A stretch of 64,000 nucleotides of DNA from Saksenaea vasiformis B4078 (taxonomy: Eukaryota > Mucoromycota > Mucoromycetes > Mucorales > Saksenaeaceae), in the NCBI GenBank assembly GCA_000697055.1, contig JNDT01002040.1, forward strand, positions 1 to 64,000, read 5' to 3'. Shown here one piece after another: positions 62,561 to 64,000 of this stretch. Both the position numbers and the translations under genes were made by a program. The notes below the pieces were generated by a model. The model saw nothing but the letters and a program-made list of their open reading frames with translations, did no database searches and was not told the origin of the DNA. Each line of letters opens with the position of its first letter. Position 1 is the first letter of the stretch.

Positions 62561-64000
62561 AGCAGTGAAAGGAAGTATATGTGTGTAAAGAAAAAAAAAA
62601 ATAGAGAAGAGACGAAGCTAAAAAGAAAAGGAAAAAGGCGCCTGAACAACAGCGAACGGCATCACCGAAAGCTTAACAATTAAGCGACCGCCACAAAACT
62701 CAGGTGACGTAATTCTAAGTGGAGTTTTTTTTTTCTCTTCGTTACTCGGAACATGCTCTTCTTTCCATCACAGAATCACTCTCTTAGAACATAGTAGTGA
62801 ATTTTCAAGTTTGCCGTCGCCACAGAACTTTTTTTTTAAGAAGACAGCATCAAGAAGCGGAGTTGACTGTGTCTAACTGTCATCCGCGGTGTAACTGTAG
62901 TTGCGACTATGTTATTGCATCACAAAAGCAATACCTATAGGAGACACAACGGAAGCTTTCTCCCTTCCTTGCTTTGAGACAGTGTATGATAAGGGAATGA
63001 ATGACTTCCACAGACACGTTCGCCATATATCTGAATTTTGTAGCTGATATGCAAAAGAAGGAAACTGTTAGGACGCCATAGCGTACATCGTCAGCTGGCT
63101 TCAGAAAGGCAACATTTTATGATAATCCTTCAAAAAGTGGAAGAAGCTAGAAGGTGTGATTTACTGCCAGAAAATGCTGGACATTCTTTTGTGACATTTA
63201 TATACATCTTAGCCAGATCCCATTTTCAGTACAAGGTACCCAGATTCACTGCGCCATTCAGTATCGTAAGGATATCGAAAGTAACCGCGCGCTGGCATCT
63301 AAAAAAGACAGTCGATTTTACCCATTACTATTGGTCTACATAGCGAAATGACCAGAATGCTACTTCTTGTACTGCCTATTTGATCACCTTAAGAACTAGG
63401 CGCAAGGCTCTGTCAGTTTTATGTCGTCATTATCTATGTGCATCTCAATTTTTTTTTTTTTGCTAGCCAGCATTTTGAACAAGTAACACCATCTTCAAGA
63501 GACGCTGTAAAAGATTTTGATTCGCTTTAGCCAAGTTCAGGTGAAACCGAAACGAGCGTGGATGATCTCGTACACACAGAATTCTTTCTTACCAGTGACA
63601 TGGAGACATAACCGTGCTCCACATGGAAAGAACAGGAGGACAACGTAGCCGCCTTGTTTGAATAATGGACAAACAAATAGAATGCATATATTGCTTATTC
63701 CGCAACGCATCAGCTGCACGATCTCCCATTTATTCATTCCATAAAACAAAACCTACCCCACACTTATTTCAGTTCCACCACGTGATTTATTTGCTGTTGT
63801 CTTCCTTTAACAGTTCCTCAAAGCTTTAGATACGGAGCTTTTTTTTTGTCTCGTAAAATTTGTTTGAATAGGGAAGACAGACCAGACTCTGCCGCGGAGA
63901 TTAAAACTTCTCGCCAAGTGGAACTCGACCGTCATCCTGTCCACACCCACACCCACACGTGCGACACATGATTCTCTTTCTTCCACAGCAATGACCGAAC
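62561..64000. other. Rab11 upstream region and unassigned sequence
   Basis: No supported gene. It contains poly-T tracts (62727, 62828, 63451, 63839) and a short CCACAC microsatellite near 63941-63957. Frames at 63119-63343 and 63537-63749 have no motif. Confidence 0.5.

Noticed and set aside
63941..63957. CCACAC repeat as a telomere-like sequence
   Set aside because: Only a few units and not the fungal TTAGGG type; an ordinary microsatellite.

Overview
The window reads as nuclear DNA of an early-diverging filamentous fungus, most likely Mucoromycota (Mucorales-like). The genes are compact and rich in introns of about 45-65 bp with GT..AG ends. The gene set is fungal: Sec31, Air1-type zinc knuckles, NTE1 and a Sho1-type osmosensor. 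It also holds a UFL1 homologue and an expanded MACPF-like/Sel1-repeat family, neither typical of Dikarya. The species cannot be fixed from sequence alone.

Layout. 2.6-3.7 kb: a Gcn4/Cpc1-type bZIP gene (minus) with a uORF-bearing leader. 4.9-5.8 kb: an unrecognised multi-exon gene. 6.7-7.4 kb: a decayed Mutator-like (MULE) transposase. 8.8-12.2 kb: a Fanzor1-type RNA-guided nuclease gene (eukaryotic TnpB relative) of about 18 exons, with all three RuvC motifs and at least one frame break near the zinc finger. 12.5-17.0 kb: SEC31. 18.8-19.9 kb: glutamine synthetase, whose promoter carries clustered GATA and TGACTC elements. 20.2-21.9 kb: AIR1-like TRAMP subunit. 22.6-26.1 kb: mitochondrial leucyl-tRNA synthetase.

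26.5-42.1 kb is a dynamic, repeat-driven segment. The block [F-box/LRR relic - DDE transposon relic - MACPF-like/Sel1-repeat gene] occurs twice in tandem, with a third, inverted F-box fragment. The first Sel1 gene keeps a 1083-codon open exon ending in sixteen exact 33-residue units. The second copy is shorter and broken, but shares a roughly 500-bp, about 99% identical tract with the first, as expected from gene conversion.

43.9-62.6 kb returns to housekeeping genes: a short biotin carboxylase-BCCP protein, a small membrane protein, a CaMK-type kinase, NTE1, UFL1 (convergent with NTE1), a SHO1-like sensor (divergent from UFL1) and a Rab11/Ypt31 GTPase. The ends (1-2.6 kb and 62.6-64 kb) and several spacers show nothing I can support as a gene.

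The main discovery candidate is the Fanzor locus and its 3' flank, where a guide RNA might be encoded. The second is the duplicated MACPF-like/Sel1 locus. A possible regulatory link is that the window encodes a Gcn4-like bZIP and also a glutamine synthetase gene with two TGACTC sites.
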